Of a DNA stretch of 64,000 nucleotides, positions 8,645 through 15,959 are shown piece by piece; within the stretch, counting starts at the first letter, position 1; every line of letters starts with the position of its first letter. Below the pieces are notes generated by a model. That model had not been told where the DNA came from. It made no database searches and saw only the letters and a program-made list of their open reading frames with translations. The translations under genes and the position numbers were made by a program. The stretch spans positions 32,768-96,767 of the forward strand of contig JAFDXE010000017.1 in assembly GCA_018268085.1 (NCBI GenBank), given 5' to 3'. Origin of the DNA: Bacteroidota bacterium. GTDB lineage: Bacteria > Bacteroidota > Bacteroidia > Chitinophagales > Chitinophagaceae.

Positions 8645-8667
8645 GGTAAGGTGAATAAAGAATTTTA

Positions 8668-10554
8668 TTATTGCGGAACAACAGGAGCAGATATTTTATC
8701 CAGCCATCCTTTTATGGTTGTATTATTCGGATCCAATTGCAATGCTCTCGACCATACTTCTCTTGCCTTCACTATATTTTTCTGATTCAGATAATAACCA
8801 CCAAGATTATATAAAGCACTTACATTATCGGGTGTGCATTCCAGTGAGGAATTAATGGCAGCAATAGCAGCCTCCAGGTTTTTAGATTCAAATTCTTTTA
8901 CAGCAAGAGCATTGTATTGCTGTGTGAGGTATTGCATATTTATATTCAGCACGTTATTATCAGGATAAATTGCTTTCGCTTTCAGCAGGTTTGCCTTCGA
9001 ACTATCCAGCATATTCTTGTGAATATAAATAACACCAAGATCAATAAATGCATCTGCATAACCCGGATAAATTTTCAGCGCCCTGCGGAAATAAGTAGCG
9101 GCAGTATCAAAATACCTGTTGCGTAATAAGGAATCTTTCTTTTCCTGCTCACCTCGTTTTAAATAAGCCACACCGGCAAAGCTGGTTGTTTTTGCACTAT
9201 AAGGCGCATGCACCGCATCAGCAATAAAAAGTGTATCATTATTTTTCCAGTCGGGGTTTCTTGCAATTGTTTTCACTGCGCCAGCCAGTACAATAACTGC
9301 GGAAACTGAAATGGCAGCATAGAGCGGAGTGATATTGTTTTCCTTTTGTTTAAAAACAGTAACAATTACATAAGCCACCGCAATGGCAAAACCAATAGAT
9401 GGCTGAAACAAAAATCTTTCGTTAAACGGGGAGCCCACTTCAAAAGCGAAATTGGATACAATAGAAAGCGTAGCATAATAAAATAAAATACAGAATGACA
9501 AAATGTTCCTTCTTTTAAACAACGCTACAGCTATGATGATCAAAGCTGCATTTACAATAATTGATGCTATACATTTCCAGTCTGAAAAATGTACATAAGG
9601 GATCTGGTTGTAAGAATAATCAAATGATAAAGGATGTGGATATACCAGCATCAAAAGATCTTTGCCCAATATCATGATCTTGGTTGCCAGCTCCTGGTCG
9701 CCCTGCGCAAACAAAAACGGAGAATTCATTACTTCCCTTGAAGCTGCCCCGGCAATACCTGTAATATTCAACCTCATGAAAAGATATACTACAAATACAA
9801 TAATGAAAGGGAAAGAAGCTATCAAACACTGGCGAATCGTTTTATTATAGAAAAAGTATAAAAGCATTGGAATAACTGCAATAAATGTGATTCCATTTTC
9901 TTTTGCCAGCAGCGAAAAGAAAAAAGCTGCCAATGCGCCAACCATACTCATAAATCGCTTTTGGGAAACATATTTATGATAGCTGCTAACACAAACGAGT
10001 AACAGCAGCAAAGAGAGAATTTCATCACGTCCTTTAATATTGGAAACTACATCTGTGTGTAAAGGGTGGGCTGCAAAAATTAAGGTAGCGATTAGAGAAG
10101 CCAGTATATTTTCTTTAAATACTACCTGGCGGAGAAAACGAAAAAGCAATACGCATACGAGGCCATACAGCAGTGCATTTACGAGATGGCTAACAGAAGG
10201 TTTCTCTCCAAAAATGCCATATTCCATGGCGAAGGTAACTACAGAGAGCGGACGATACCTGCCGCCGGCCAGCTCATTGTTTACACCGGCAACTCCTGAA
10301 AAAGATTCGTGGGAGAGAATATCTTTTATACCGTTGAAGCCGGCTTTAGTATATTCATTTTCTGTGATAACAATTCCATCATCCAGCGCATACTCATTAA
10401 AAAATGTGTTGAAGTAAATGGAAAAAGCAAAAATGAAAATCAATGCGGCCAGCAATCGCTGTTTTCCTTTTAGAAAGGAAGGATAGTCATTAGTAAGTAC
10501 AGCTTGGGTTGGTATTTCAACCGTTTTTACAACGGCTTTCTTTTTTTGCGACAT
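8668..10554 (-). CDS. Polytopic membrane glycosyltransferase with TPR domain (TMTC/GT39-like)
   Basis: The protein has 628 residues from the ATG at 10554 (MSQKKKAVVKTVEIPTQ). A TTG seven codons upstream would run into the terminator hairpin and is rejected. Residues about 30-420 hold about ten membrane segments. The first periplasmic loop has the acidic pair in EYALDDG and conserved RYRPLSVVTFAMEY, typical of C-type, lipid-phosphate-sugar-dependent mannosyltransferases such as the animal TMTC proteins. Residues about 475-615 contain tetratricopeptide repeats. It probably glycosylates proteins or lipids on the periplasmic side, with the sugar donor made by the neighbouring DPM1-like enzyme. 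Confidence 0.8.
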   Translation of the reverse strand: MSQKKKAVVKTVEIPTQAVLTNDYPSFLKGKQRLLAALIFIFAFSIYFNTFFNEYALDDGIVITENEYTKAGFNGIKDILSHESFSGVAGVNNELAGGRYRPLSVVTFAMEYGIFGEKPSVSHLVNALLYGLVCVLLFRFLRQVVFKENILASLIATLIFAAHPLHTDVVSNIKGRDEILSLLLLLVCVSSYHKYVSQKRFMSMVGALAAFFFSLLAKENGITFIAVIPMLLYFFYNKTIRQCLIASFPFIIVFVVYLFMRLNITGIAGAASREVMNSPFLFAQGDQELATKIMILGKDLLMLVYPHPLSFDYSYNQIPYVHFSDWKCIASIIVNAALIIIAVALFKRRNILSFCILFYYATLSIVSNFAFEVGSPFNERFLFQPSIGFAIAVAYVIVTVFKQKENNITPLYAAISVSAVIVLAGAVKTIARNPDWKNNDTLFIADAVHAPYSAKTTSFAGVAYLKRGEQEKKDSLLRNRYFDTAATYFRRALKIYPGYADAFIDLGVIYIHKNMLDSSKANLLKAKAIYPDNNVLNINMQYLTQQYNALAVKEFESKNLEAAIAAINSSLECTPDNVSALYNLGGYYLNQKNIVKAREVWSRALQLDPNNTTIKGWLDKISAPVVPQ

Positions 10555-10573
10555 TCTGCTAGCAGTTATATCC

Positions 10574-10608
10574 AAAAATAGGGATAATTATAATGTTTTT
10601 ATTATCCC
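10574..10608 (-). terminator. Terminator of the three-gene microprotein operon
   Basis: A perfect 8-bp stem GGGATAAT/ATTATCCC (10581-10588 with 10601-10608) is followed on the minus strand by TATTTTT. It starts 21 bases after the stop of microprotein C and just before the start of the membrane glycosyltransferase, separating the two units. The T-rich side also resembles a -7 element (TATTTTTG), so a downstream promoter may overlap it. Confidence 0.6.
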
Positions 10609-10629
10609 CTGTTCCTGCTAACAACCTGG

Positions 10630-10803
10630 TTATCTAACCAACAATGATTTTCTTTTACTGTGTATCTTCCACATATCTGCAGCAGAAAAAATCCTGCCCG
10701 ATCCTTTACTTAACTGTGTTCCAATAGAACTGCATACATTATTGATGTTGACAACAACGGGTTGCAGAATTTGTTTGAAGAAATGTTTGTCTTGCTTTTT
10801 CAT
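10630..10803 (-). CDS. Microprotein C of the FS-x-x-D/E-[LM]-WNI family (57 aa)
   Basis: This 57-residue protein is chosen to start at the ATG at 10803 (MKKQDKHFFKQ) because that matches the starts of A and D; an upstream in-frame ATG at 10827 is less likely. The C-terminus FSAADMWKIHSKRKSLLVR has the family motif with Lys in place of Asn after Trp. The middle section (about residues 14-35) is not conserved and contains one Cys. The protein is basic, with no export signal. It is the last gene of the unit E-D-C and is followed by a terminator. Function unknown. Confidence 0.75.
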   Translation of the reverse strand: MKKQDKHFFKQILQPVVVNINNVCSSIGTQLSKGSGRIFSAADMWKIHSKRKSLLVR

Positions 10804-10832
10804 GACTTTGTTTTTTAAAAGATTCATTCAAA

Positions 10833-11006
10833 TTACCTCAGTTGAATTAATTTCCTCCTTCGGTGGATATTCCACATATCTGCCACACTGAACAACTTGT
10901 TGCTGTTAACCGCTTTAGTAGCTGCGGTTTCATGGGTTTGTTTCACAATGATTTCCGCGGCATCATTAATCGTTAATCGGAAGAATATCCTGTCTTGTTT
11001 TTTCAT
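10833..11006 (-). CDS. Microprotein D of the FS-x-x-D/E-[LM]-WNI family (57 aa)
   Basis: I translated this by hand (ATG at 11004-11006, TAA at 10833-10835), giving 57 residues beginning MKKQDRIFFRLTINDAAEI. The N-terminal 20 residues closely match microprotein A, seven kilobases away, and the end FSVADMWNIHRRRKLIQLR carries the family motif. A and D are therefore full-length paralogues. It is basic and probably cytoplasmic. It lies 40 bases after E and 29 before C. The start codon sits inside the second copy of a 13-base repeat. Function unknown. Confidence 0.75.
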   Translation of the reverse strand: MKKQDRIFFRLTINDAAEIIVKQTHETAATKAVNSNKLFSVADMWNIHRRRKLIQLR

Positions 11007-11041
11007 GGCTATACTTTTTATATTTAAAATGGCTATACTTT
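11005..11041. repeat. 13-bp direct repeat at the start of microprotein D
   Basis: ATGGCTATACTTT occurs at 11005-11017 and again at 11029-11041 (24-base period, a multiple of three). On the coding minus strand it reads AAAGTATAGCCAT, and the proximal copy supplies part of the start codon of microprotein D. Confidence 0.7.
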
Positions 11042-11046
11042 ATTTA

Positions 11047-11181
11047 TTATCTCACAAGGGTTGATCTGCGCTGGCGTTGAATGTTCCAAAGGTCAACCGA
11101 ACTGAAAATTTTGTGCTGCTGTCCATTAACTGATTTCATTTCGTTCTGAACTGTTTTGCTTGTTTGTGATTGCGTTTTCAT
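11047..11181 (-). CDS. Microprotein E of the FS-x-x-D/E-[LM]-WNI family (44 aa)
   Basis: This is the shortest member: 44 residues from the ATG at 11181 (MKTQSQTSKTVQNEMKS) to the TAA at 11047-11049. An upstream TTG-initiated extension would begin inside the promoter and is rejected. The end FSSVDLWNIQRQRRSTLVR matches the family. Here almost the whole protein apart from a Gln/Ser/Thr-rich start is the conserved C-terminal motif, which suggests that the motif is the functional part. It is the first gene of the E-D-C unit and has a clear Bacteroidota-type promoter upstream. Confidence 0.72.
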   Translation of the reverse strand: MKTQSQTSKTVQNEMKSVNGQQHKIFSSVDLWNIQRQRRSTLVR

Positions 11182-11603
11182 GACTTTTATTTTTATAAGT
11201 TTTAAAATCTGTTTTGTTGTAGGGCCCTTCCCCTTTTCTTCCTTTGATAACACAAAGCTATACAAAAATTAGTACTATGCAAAACAAAGTACCAGTTATT
11301 TAAAAGTAATTGGCAGTATTTAATAGCGCCTGCTTAAATTCAAGTGACTGATTTACAACGTATAAGAATATTCAAAAGTTACAGTTGCGGGAAAATAATT
11401 GATTTTATGAACGGAAATGTGGGAGGACAAATGGTAGAAATCAACTAAAAACTAAACTCCGGGCACTCAGTGAACTTAAAAAAGTAGCATGCTGAACAAA
11501 AGAATGGAGTTAAATGAACAAGTTCTATAGGGTTTCAACTGCCGGAACGATTAACAGCCATCACCCTTTTTTATTATCTTGTTTGTACACAACCTATCCA
11601 GCT
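11182..11603. other. Intergenic region between microprotein E and the CotH-like gene
   Basis: This 422-base divergent intergenic stretch holds the microprotein promoter near its left end and a near-repeat CTATACAAAA/CTATGCAAAA (11258-11267, 11275-11284). In the rest I see no clear promoter or RNA gene. An in-frame extension of the CotH-like gene back to 11514 is open, but it places 30 unlikely residues before a good signal peptide. Confidence 0.5.
11253..11283 (-). promoter_or_regulatory. Bacteroidota-type promoter for the microprotein operon E-D-C
   Basis: On the minus strand, TTTG (11280-11283), a spacer of 19 bases, and TAGCTTTG (11253-11260) match the known Bacteroidota consensus TTTG-N19-21-TAnnTTTG exactly. 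Transcription would start near 11245, leaving a leader of about 65 bases before the microprotein E start at 11181. Confidence 0.65.
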
Positions 11604-13247
11604 ATGCTCAAACTCAAACTCAAGCTCACTGCTTCTATTTTATTACTTACAATTTTTGCCAGCGCCCAGGTGCTCACGTCCACCAACCTGCCGATCATCG
11701 TAATTAATACCAATGGGCAGGATATCGTTGATGATCCTAAAATCATGGCGGATATGGGCATCATCTGGAATGCAAACGATGCCGTTAATAATATCACAGA
11801 CCCATTCAATCATTACAATGGTAAAATCGGGATAGAAATAAGAGGGCAATCATCGCAAATGTTCCCGATGAAATCTTACAGCGTTGAGTTATGGAACAGC
11901 AGCGGCAATTCAATCAACAGTTCCTTATTCAACATGCCTTCCGAAAGCGATTGGGTATTGTATGCTCCTTACAACGACAAAACACTTATGCATAATTTTC
12001 TTGCATACAACATCAGCCAGCAAATGGGACATTGGGCGTCGCATTGCCGTTATGTAGAACTGGTAATTAATAATGAATACAAAGGCATTTATGTTTTCAT
12101 GGAAAAAATAAAACGTAAAGCCAGCCGTGTAAATGTACCATCTATGAGCAGCACTGACAATACCGGAGACGCAGTTACAGGTGGTTATATTTTCAGCATT
12201 GATAAAGGTGCAGATGGATGGTATTCATCTTACCCTGCGGGAACTGGCAGCATACAATTCGCACACGTGTACCCGAAGTTGTCGAATATTACCGTGCAGC
12301 AACAAACCTATATTAAAAACTATACAGATAGTTTTGAAAACGCCTTACACACAACCAACTATATGGATACGAGTAGTGGCTGGAGAAAATATGCTGATGA
12401 AGCTTCGTTCATTGATTTCTTTTTGGTGAATGAGTTAAGCAGGAATGTAGATGGGTACAGGATCAGCACTTATTTTCATAAAGACCGCAAAAGCAATGGC
12501 GGGAAAATAAAAGCCGGTCCGGTATGGGATTATGACATAGCTTTTCGCAATGCAGATTATTGTAATGGAAGTGATACTACCGGCTGGGCATTTAATTTCA
12601 ATAACATTTGCCAGGATTACTATATGGTTCCCGACTGGTGGAAAATTTTTATGACCGATACTACTTTTCAAAGCAACCTCTATTGCCGCTGGAAAGAATT
12701 AAGAAGTACTACTTTAAGCACTGCCAACCTCTACCATTTAATAGATTCAATAACCACCCTAACAGAAGATGCCCGCACCAGGCATTTTCAACAATGGCCG
12801 GTATTGGGTATTTATGTTTGGCCTAACCCGTCTCCTATTCCGGCAGATTATGAAGGAGAAATTCAAACATTAAAAACATGGCTGGCAGACCGTATCAACT
12901 GGCTCGACCATCATATTCCGGTTACCGGGAAATGTGTTCCTCCGCCGGTACCGCCGGTTGTACCTCCTATTATATCAACAGACAGCAGCGACAATATCAG
13001 TATCACTACCTTCCCGAATCCAGTTTCAACTTCTGCACAAGTTGTGATCGAATCAGGACAATCACAAACGCTTACATTGAGGGTAACGGACATGATTGGA
13101 CGCACCACGCACCGCTCTACGATCGCGTTAACAAGAGGCACTAACTATATACAGGTTGCATCGGGCGCATGGGCAAAAGGAATTTACTTCTTCGAATTTT
13201 CCGGAACGAATAGCCGTAAGATTACAAAACTGGCATTAAAGCAATAG
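11604..13247 (+). CDS. CotH-kinase family protein with signal peptide and T9SS sorting domain
   Basis: The protein has 547 residues from the ATG at 11604, where a signal peptide begins (MLKLKLKLTASILLLTIFASAQ). The CotH-family core follows: KIGIEIRGQSSQMFPMKSY, LYAPYNDKTLMHN, RYVELVINNEYKGIYVFMEKIKR, and the acidic DYDIAFRNADYC. CotH proteins are atypical protein kinases known from Bacillus spore coats and from secreted bacterial proteins. A Pro-rich linker (CVPPPVPPVVPP) precedes a roughly 80-residue T9SS type A sorting domain (TTFPNPVSTSAQVVI... ending KITKLALKQ). It is thus predicted to cross the outer membrane by the type IX system and stay on the surface or be released. Kinase activity is not proven by sequence alone. 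Confidence 0.87.
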   Translation: MLKLKLKLTASILLLTIFASAQVLTSTNLPIIVINTNGQDIVDDPKIMADMGIIWNANDAVNNITDPFNHYNGKIGIEIRGQSSQMFPMKSYSVELWNSSGNSINSSLFNMPSESDWVLYAPYNDKTLMHNFLAYNISQQMGHWASHCRYVELVINNEYKGIYVFMEKIKRKASRVNVPSMSSTDNTGDAVTGGYIFSIDKGADGWYSSYPAGTGSIQFAHVYPKLSNITVQQQTYIKNYTDSFENALHTTNYMDTSSGWRKYADEASFIDFFLVNELSRNVDGYRISTYFHKDRKSNGGKIKAGPVWDYDIAFRNADYCNGSDTTGWAFNFNNICQDYYMVPDWWKIFMTDTTFQSNLYCRWKELRSTTLSTANLYHLIDSITTLTEDARTRHFQQWPVLGIYVWPNPSPIPADYEGEIQTLKTWLADRINWLDHHIPVTGKCVPPPVPPVVPPIISTDSSDNISITTFPNPVSTSAQVVIESGQSQTLTLRVTDMIGRTTHRSTIALTRGTNYIQVASGAWAKGIYFFEFSGTNSRKITKLALKQ

Positions 13248-13270
13248 TTTATAAATCATTAGAATAAATA

Positions 13271-13303
13271 GAAAAGCCGAATCATCGTTTGATCCGGCTT
13301 TTC
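13271..13303 (+). terminator. Terminator after the CotH-like gene
   Basis: GAAAAGCCG (13271-13279) pairs with CGGCTTTTC (13295-13303), extended by ATC/GAT after one mismatch; the loop is about seven bases. It is followed by TATTTCATTTTC. It sits between convergent genes and may stop transcription from both sides. Confidence 0.65.
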
Positions 13304-13328
13304 TATTTCATTTTCAATTACCTACTCA

Positions 13329-13934
13329 TCACCTGAAGTTCCATCCTTTTTTAATTAGAAATTTTTTACATGAAGAACAAAATTCCTTTTCTTCATTCGT
13401 AGGATTTCGTCCTTCTGCATCTCTCATATAACAGGATTTAACGGCACAATGTGGTAGGCCCTGCGTATGCCCCAGTTCATGTATGGCTACTTTAAACAAC
13501 TGCATCCTGCGCTCTTTAGTTGATAACCTGAAGGAAGATGCAACGCAGGAATTGCCAGGACATAAACCCAAACCCATCACACCCCAATCGGGATGATTGT
13601 TTTTTGTGGTGCTGATATCTTTACTCGTTAAGCCAATGATCACATGACCAGGCTTTGTAACGCTACTCAAAAATTTCAGCAAAGAATCTGCTTTAAATCT
13701 TTTACGTGGAGCATACCAGGCAAATGCAGGAAGTTTAACCGCTTTGTTTACATGAATATTCGGGTATACTTTCAATAATTCCTTTACCAAATAGTCAACA
13801 TCCTGTTCATCCACTCCTTCAAATGGTTGTATATCGATCACTACAGCAGAACCGGAATTTTTGTTTGCTGAAATTCCCGTGGTATTAAACAAGCTAAGTG
13901 ATATCCATATCGATGCAACTAAGCATTTAAGCAT
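13329..13934 (-). CDS. Archaemetzincin-family zinc metalloprotease with N-terminal export signal
   Basis: This 201-residue protein carries the extended archaemetzincin signature: HELGH (152-156), Gly159, His162, then Cys163, Cys168, Met170, and a later CSSC pair (186, 189). The first histidines bind the catalytic zinc and Glu153 is the base; the four cysteines form the second, structural zinc site that defines family M54. Residues 1-23 look like a signal peptide (hydrophobic, then TTGISA), which suggests a periplasmic or secreted form. A free CPGNSC pair (125, 130) could form a disulfide. The substrate is unknown. Confidence 0.85.
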   Translation of the reverse strand: MLKCLVASIWISLSLFNTTGISANKNSGSAVVIDIQPFEGVDEQDVDYLVKELLKVYPNIHVNKAVKLPAFAWYAPRKRFKADSLLKFLSSVTKPGHVIIGLTSKDISTTKNNHPDWGVMGLGLCPGNSCVASSFRLSTKERRMQLFKVAIHELGHTQGLPHCAVKSCYMRDAEGRNPTNEEKEFCSSCKKFLIKKGWNFR

Positions 13935-13972
13935 ACGCTAAGATACAGATTTCAACATCGGGGAAAAGGCAA

Positions 13973-14001
13973 CAAAAAAGCCCCCGATGTTCGGAGGCTT
14001 T
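13973..14001 (-). terminator. Terminator downstream of tRNA-Leu
   Basis: On the minus strand, AAAGCCTCCGA and TCGGGGGCTTT form a stable stem (13977-14001) with a three-base loop and one G-T pair, followed by TTTTTTG. It ends the tRNA transcript. Confidence 0.8.
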
Positions 14002-14003
14002 AG

Positions 14004-14087
14004 TGCCCAGGACTGGAATCGAACCAGCACATCCTTGCGAATGGCAGATTTTGAGTCTGCTGCGTCTACCAATTCCGCCACCTGGGC
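14004..14087 (-). tRNA. tRNA-Leu (anticodon CAA)
   Basis: On the minus strand an 84-base gene folds with acceptor arms GCCCAGG (14081-14087) and CCTGGGC plus discriminator A. It has a D-arm GGTGGCGGAATTGGTAGAC-type sequence, an anticodon stem GCAGA/TCTGC around the loop CTCAAAA (anticodon CAA), a long variable arm typical of leucine tRNAs, and a TTCGATTCC T-loop. CCA is not encoded. Confidence 0.93.
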
Positions 14088-14126
14088 CTTTCTCACCTGA
14101 ATATTCAAGCGGGGCACAATATTACA

Positions 14127-14618
14127 TCAATCACTTAACCTGTCCAAAATACGATTTAAATATTTTTTCTTGTAGTAGTACGCTTTCAACTTCATCAGCG
14201 CATCCGCCGGGGTTTCCTGTGCATCATAGCTGTTCAGCAACGGTGCTATCTCTTCCAATAGTTGCGATTCATACGCTTCTACTTTTGCAATTGTGGCTTC
14301 TTCACCTTCCTCCATCATGCTTTCATTGAGTTCCATCATCTCCATTAAAAAATCAGGCGGCAGGTTGTATTTTTCATCCGCTTCAATTAATCCTTTTACC
14401 TGCAAAAAATATTCTATTGTCTTTTGTGGATCACTAAAAATGCCAAATGCCTTATTGATATCAGCAGACAGTTTCAGCACATCTTCTTTTTCAGATTCAC
14501 TTGCCTGTGTAAAAAAATCGGGATGCGCATTTTTTTGTAATGCAAAATATTTTCTTGAAACGGATGATCTGTCTACAACTGGTGCTACCGGGAATTCAAA
14601 TAGTTCATAATAATTCAT
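14127..14618 (-). CDS. hscB: Iron-sulfur cluster co-chaperone HscB
   Basis: The protein has 163 residues from the ATG at 14618 (MNYYELFEFPVAPVVD); an upstream start at 14678 adds 20 unlikely residues. The N-terminal J domain has the HPD motif in NAHPDFF, which stimulates the ATPase of the HscA/DnaK partner. The C-terminal helical domain (about 85-163) has LPPDFLMEMMELNE, the region that binds the IscU scaffold. It helps deliver Fe-S clusters in the cytoplasm. No other isc/suf genes are in the window. Confidence 0.88.
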   Translation of the reverse strand: MNYYELFEFPVAPVVDRSSVSRKYFALQKNAHPDFFTQASESEKEDVLKLSADINKAFGIFSDPQKTIEYFLQVKGLIEADEKYNLPPDFLMEMMELNESMMEEGEEATIAKVEAYESQLLEEIAPLLNSYDAQETPADALMKLKAYYYKKKYLNRILDRLSD

Positions 14619-14688
14619 CCTGCAAATGTATGCCCACTGCCAGTAAATGTAAAATCTAAGGCGTAAATTGCGGCCCAAATTACAGGGG

Positions 14689-15891
14689 ATGTTAAAAATT
14701 GGATTAATAAGAGAAGGAAAAATTCCGGCAGATAACAGGGTTGCACTTACACCGGCTCATTGCCGCTGGATGAATATCAATCAGCCGAATATAAAAATTA
14801 TTGTACAACCTTGTGCAGCCAGGTGCTTTACAGATAAAGAATATGCTTCTGCCGGCGTTGAAATAAAAGAAGATTTAAGTGAATGCGATATTTTACTTGG
14901 CATTAAGGAAGTACCGGTAGATATGCTGATCGAAGGAAAAACATACCTTTTCTTTTCCCACACAAAAAAACTCCAGCCTTATAACCGCAAACTATTAAAA
15001 GCGATCATTGCCAAAAAAATCACCCTTATTGATTACGAATGCCTTGAACATGAAGATGGCAAACGAATCATTGGTTTCGGATTTTTCGCAGGCATTGTTG
15101 GCGCACACAACGGCATGATGGCCTATGGAACAAGAACAGGTGAATATCATCTCGACAGTATACGTGGCCGTAAAAGTTTTCAGCAACTGATACACGAATA
15201 CTTCGGTTTAAAATTACCTAACATTAAGATAGCTGTTACCGGTAGTGGCCGCGTGGCACATGGTGTGCTGGAGATCATGAACCTGCTGGGCATTCATGAA
15301 GTGGAAGCAGATGAATTCCTGGAAAAGAAACTCTCCTATCCTGCTTACATACATTTAAAAGGCGCCGACTTATACGTACACAAAGAAACCGGCAAATATT
15401 CAAGGGAAGATTTTCACCATCACCCGGAAAATTATAACTGCACTTTTAAAAAATATATTCCGCATACAGATATTCTGATGAATGGTATTTACTGGGAACA
15501 ATCTATTCCACGCCTCTTCGAAAAAGAAGATGTGGGTGCAGCAAATTTCAATATTAAAACCATTGCGGATATTACAGATGATATGTATGGATCTGTTCCC
15601 TGCAACCTCGGCGATTCTACTATAGAAGATCCTGTTTACGGCGTTGATAAAAAAACAATGGAAAGAACAGCACCTTATATTCCCGGATCTGTAGATGTGA
15701 TGGCCGTTGGCAACCTGCCCAATGAATTACCGAGGGATGCCAGCCGGTATTTTGGCGAACAACTGATCAAACATGTATTAAAAGACCTGATAGACGGTAA
15801 CAGCAGCATCATTGATAAAGCAACCATTGTTAAAGACGGCAAACTAACTAACCATTACGCATACATGAAAGATTACGCCTACGGAGAATAA
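14689..15891 (+). CDS. Saccharopine dehydrogenase/alanine dehydrogenase-like NAD-dependent enzyme
   Basis: The protein has 400 residues from the ATG at 14689 (MLKIGLIREGKIPADNRVALTP). The N-terminal domain is of the alanine dehydrogenase/PNT type (RVALTP, SHTKKLQPYNRKLL, LIDYECLEHEDGKRIIGFGFFAG). The second domain has the Rossmann loop TGSGRVAHGVLEI at about residues 190-202. The sequence is closest to L-lysine-forming saccharopine dehydrogenases (LYS1 type) as annotated in Bacteroidota, which act in lysine metabolism. An alanine-dehydrogenase activity is less likely given the lysine-type loops, but the exact substrate is inferred. It diverges from hscB with a short promoter region. Confidence 0.72.
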   Translation: MLKIGLIREGKIPADNRVALTPAHCRWMNINQPNIKIIVQPCAARCFTDKEYASAGVEIKEDLSECDILLGIKEVPVDMLIEGKTYLFFSHTKKLQPYNRKLLKAIIAKKITLIDYECLEHEDGKRIIGFGFFAGIVGAHNGMMAYGTRTGEYHLDSIRGRKSFQQLIHEYFGLKLPNIKIAVTGSGRVAHGVLEIMNLLGIHEVEADEFLEKKLSYPAYIHLKGADLYVHKETGKYSREDFHHHPENYNCTFKKYIPHTDILMNGIYWEQSIPRLFEKEDVGAANFNIKTIADITDDMYGSVPCNLGDSTIEDPVYGVDKKTMERTAPYIPGSVDVMAVGNLPNELPRDASRYFGEQLIKHVLKDLIDGNSSIIDKATIVKDGKLTNHYAYMKDYAYGE

Positions 15892-15959
15892 TCTGTAGGT
15901 TTAACTGCTCCCGGTTGAGATACACAATTTATTTTTAACAGCCAATTACAGAACAGGCT

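Noticed and set aside
10555..10575. TTG start at 10575 for the membrane glycosyltransferase
   Set aside because: It would begin inside the terminator T-run; the ATG at 10554 gives a normal basic N-terminus before the first membrane segment.
11182..11265. Longer form of microprotein E from a TTG at 11265
   Set aside because: It would start inside the promoter region; the ATG at 11181 matches the MK-x-Q start of the family.
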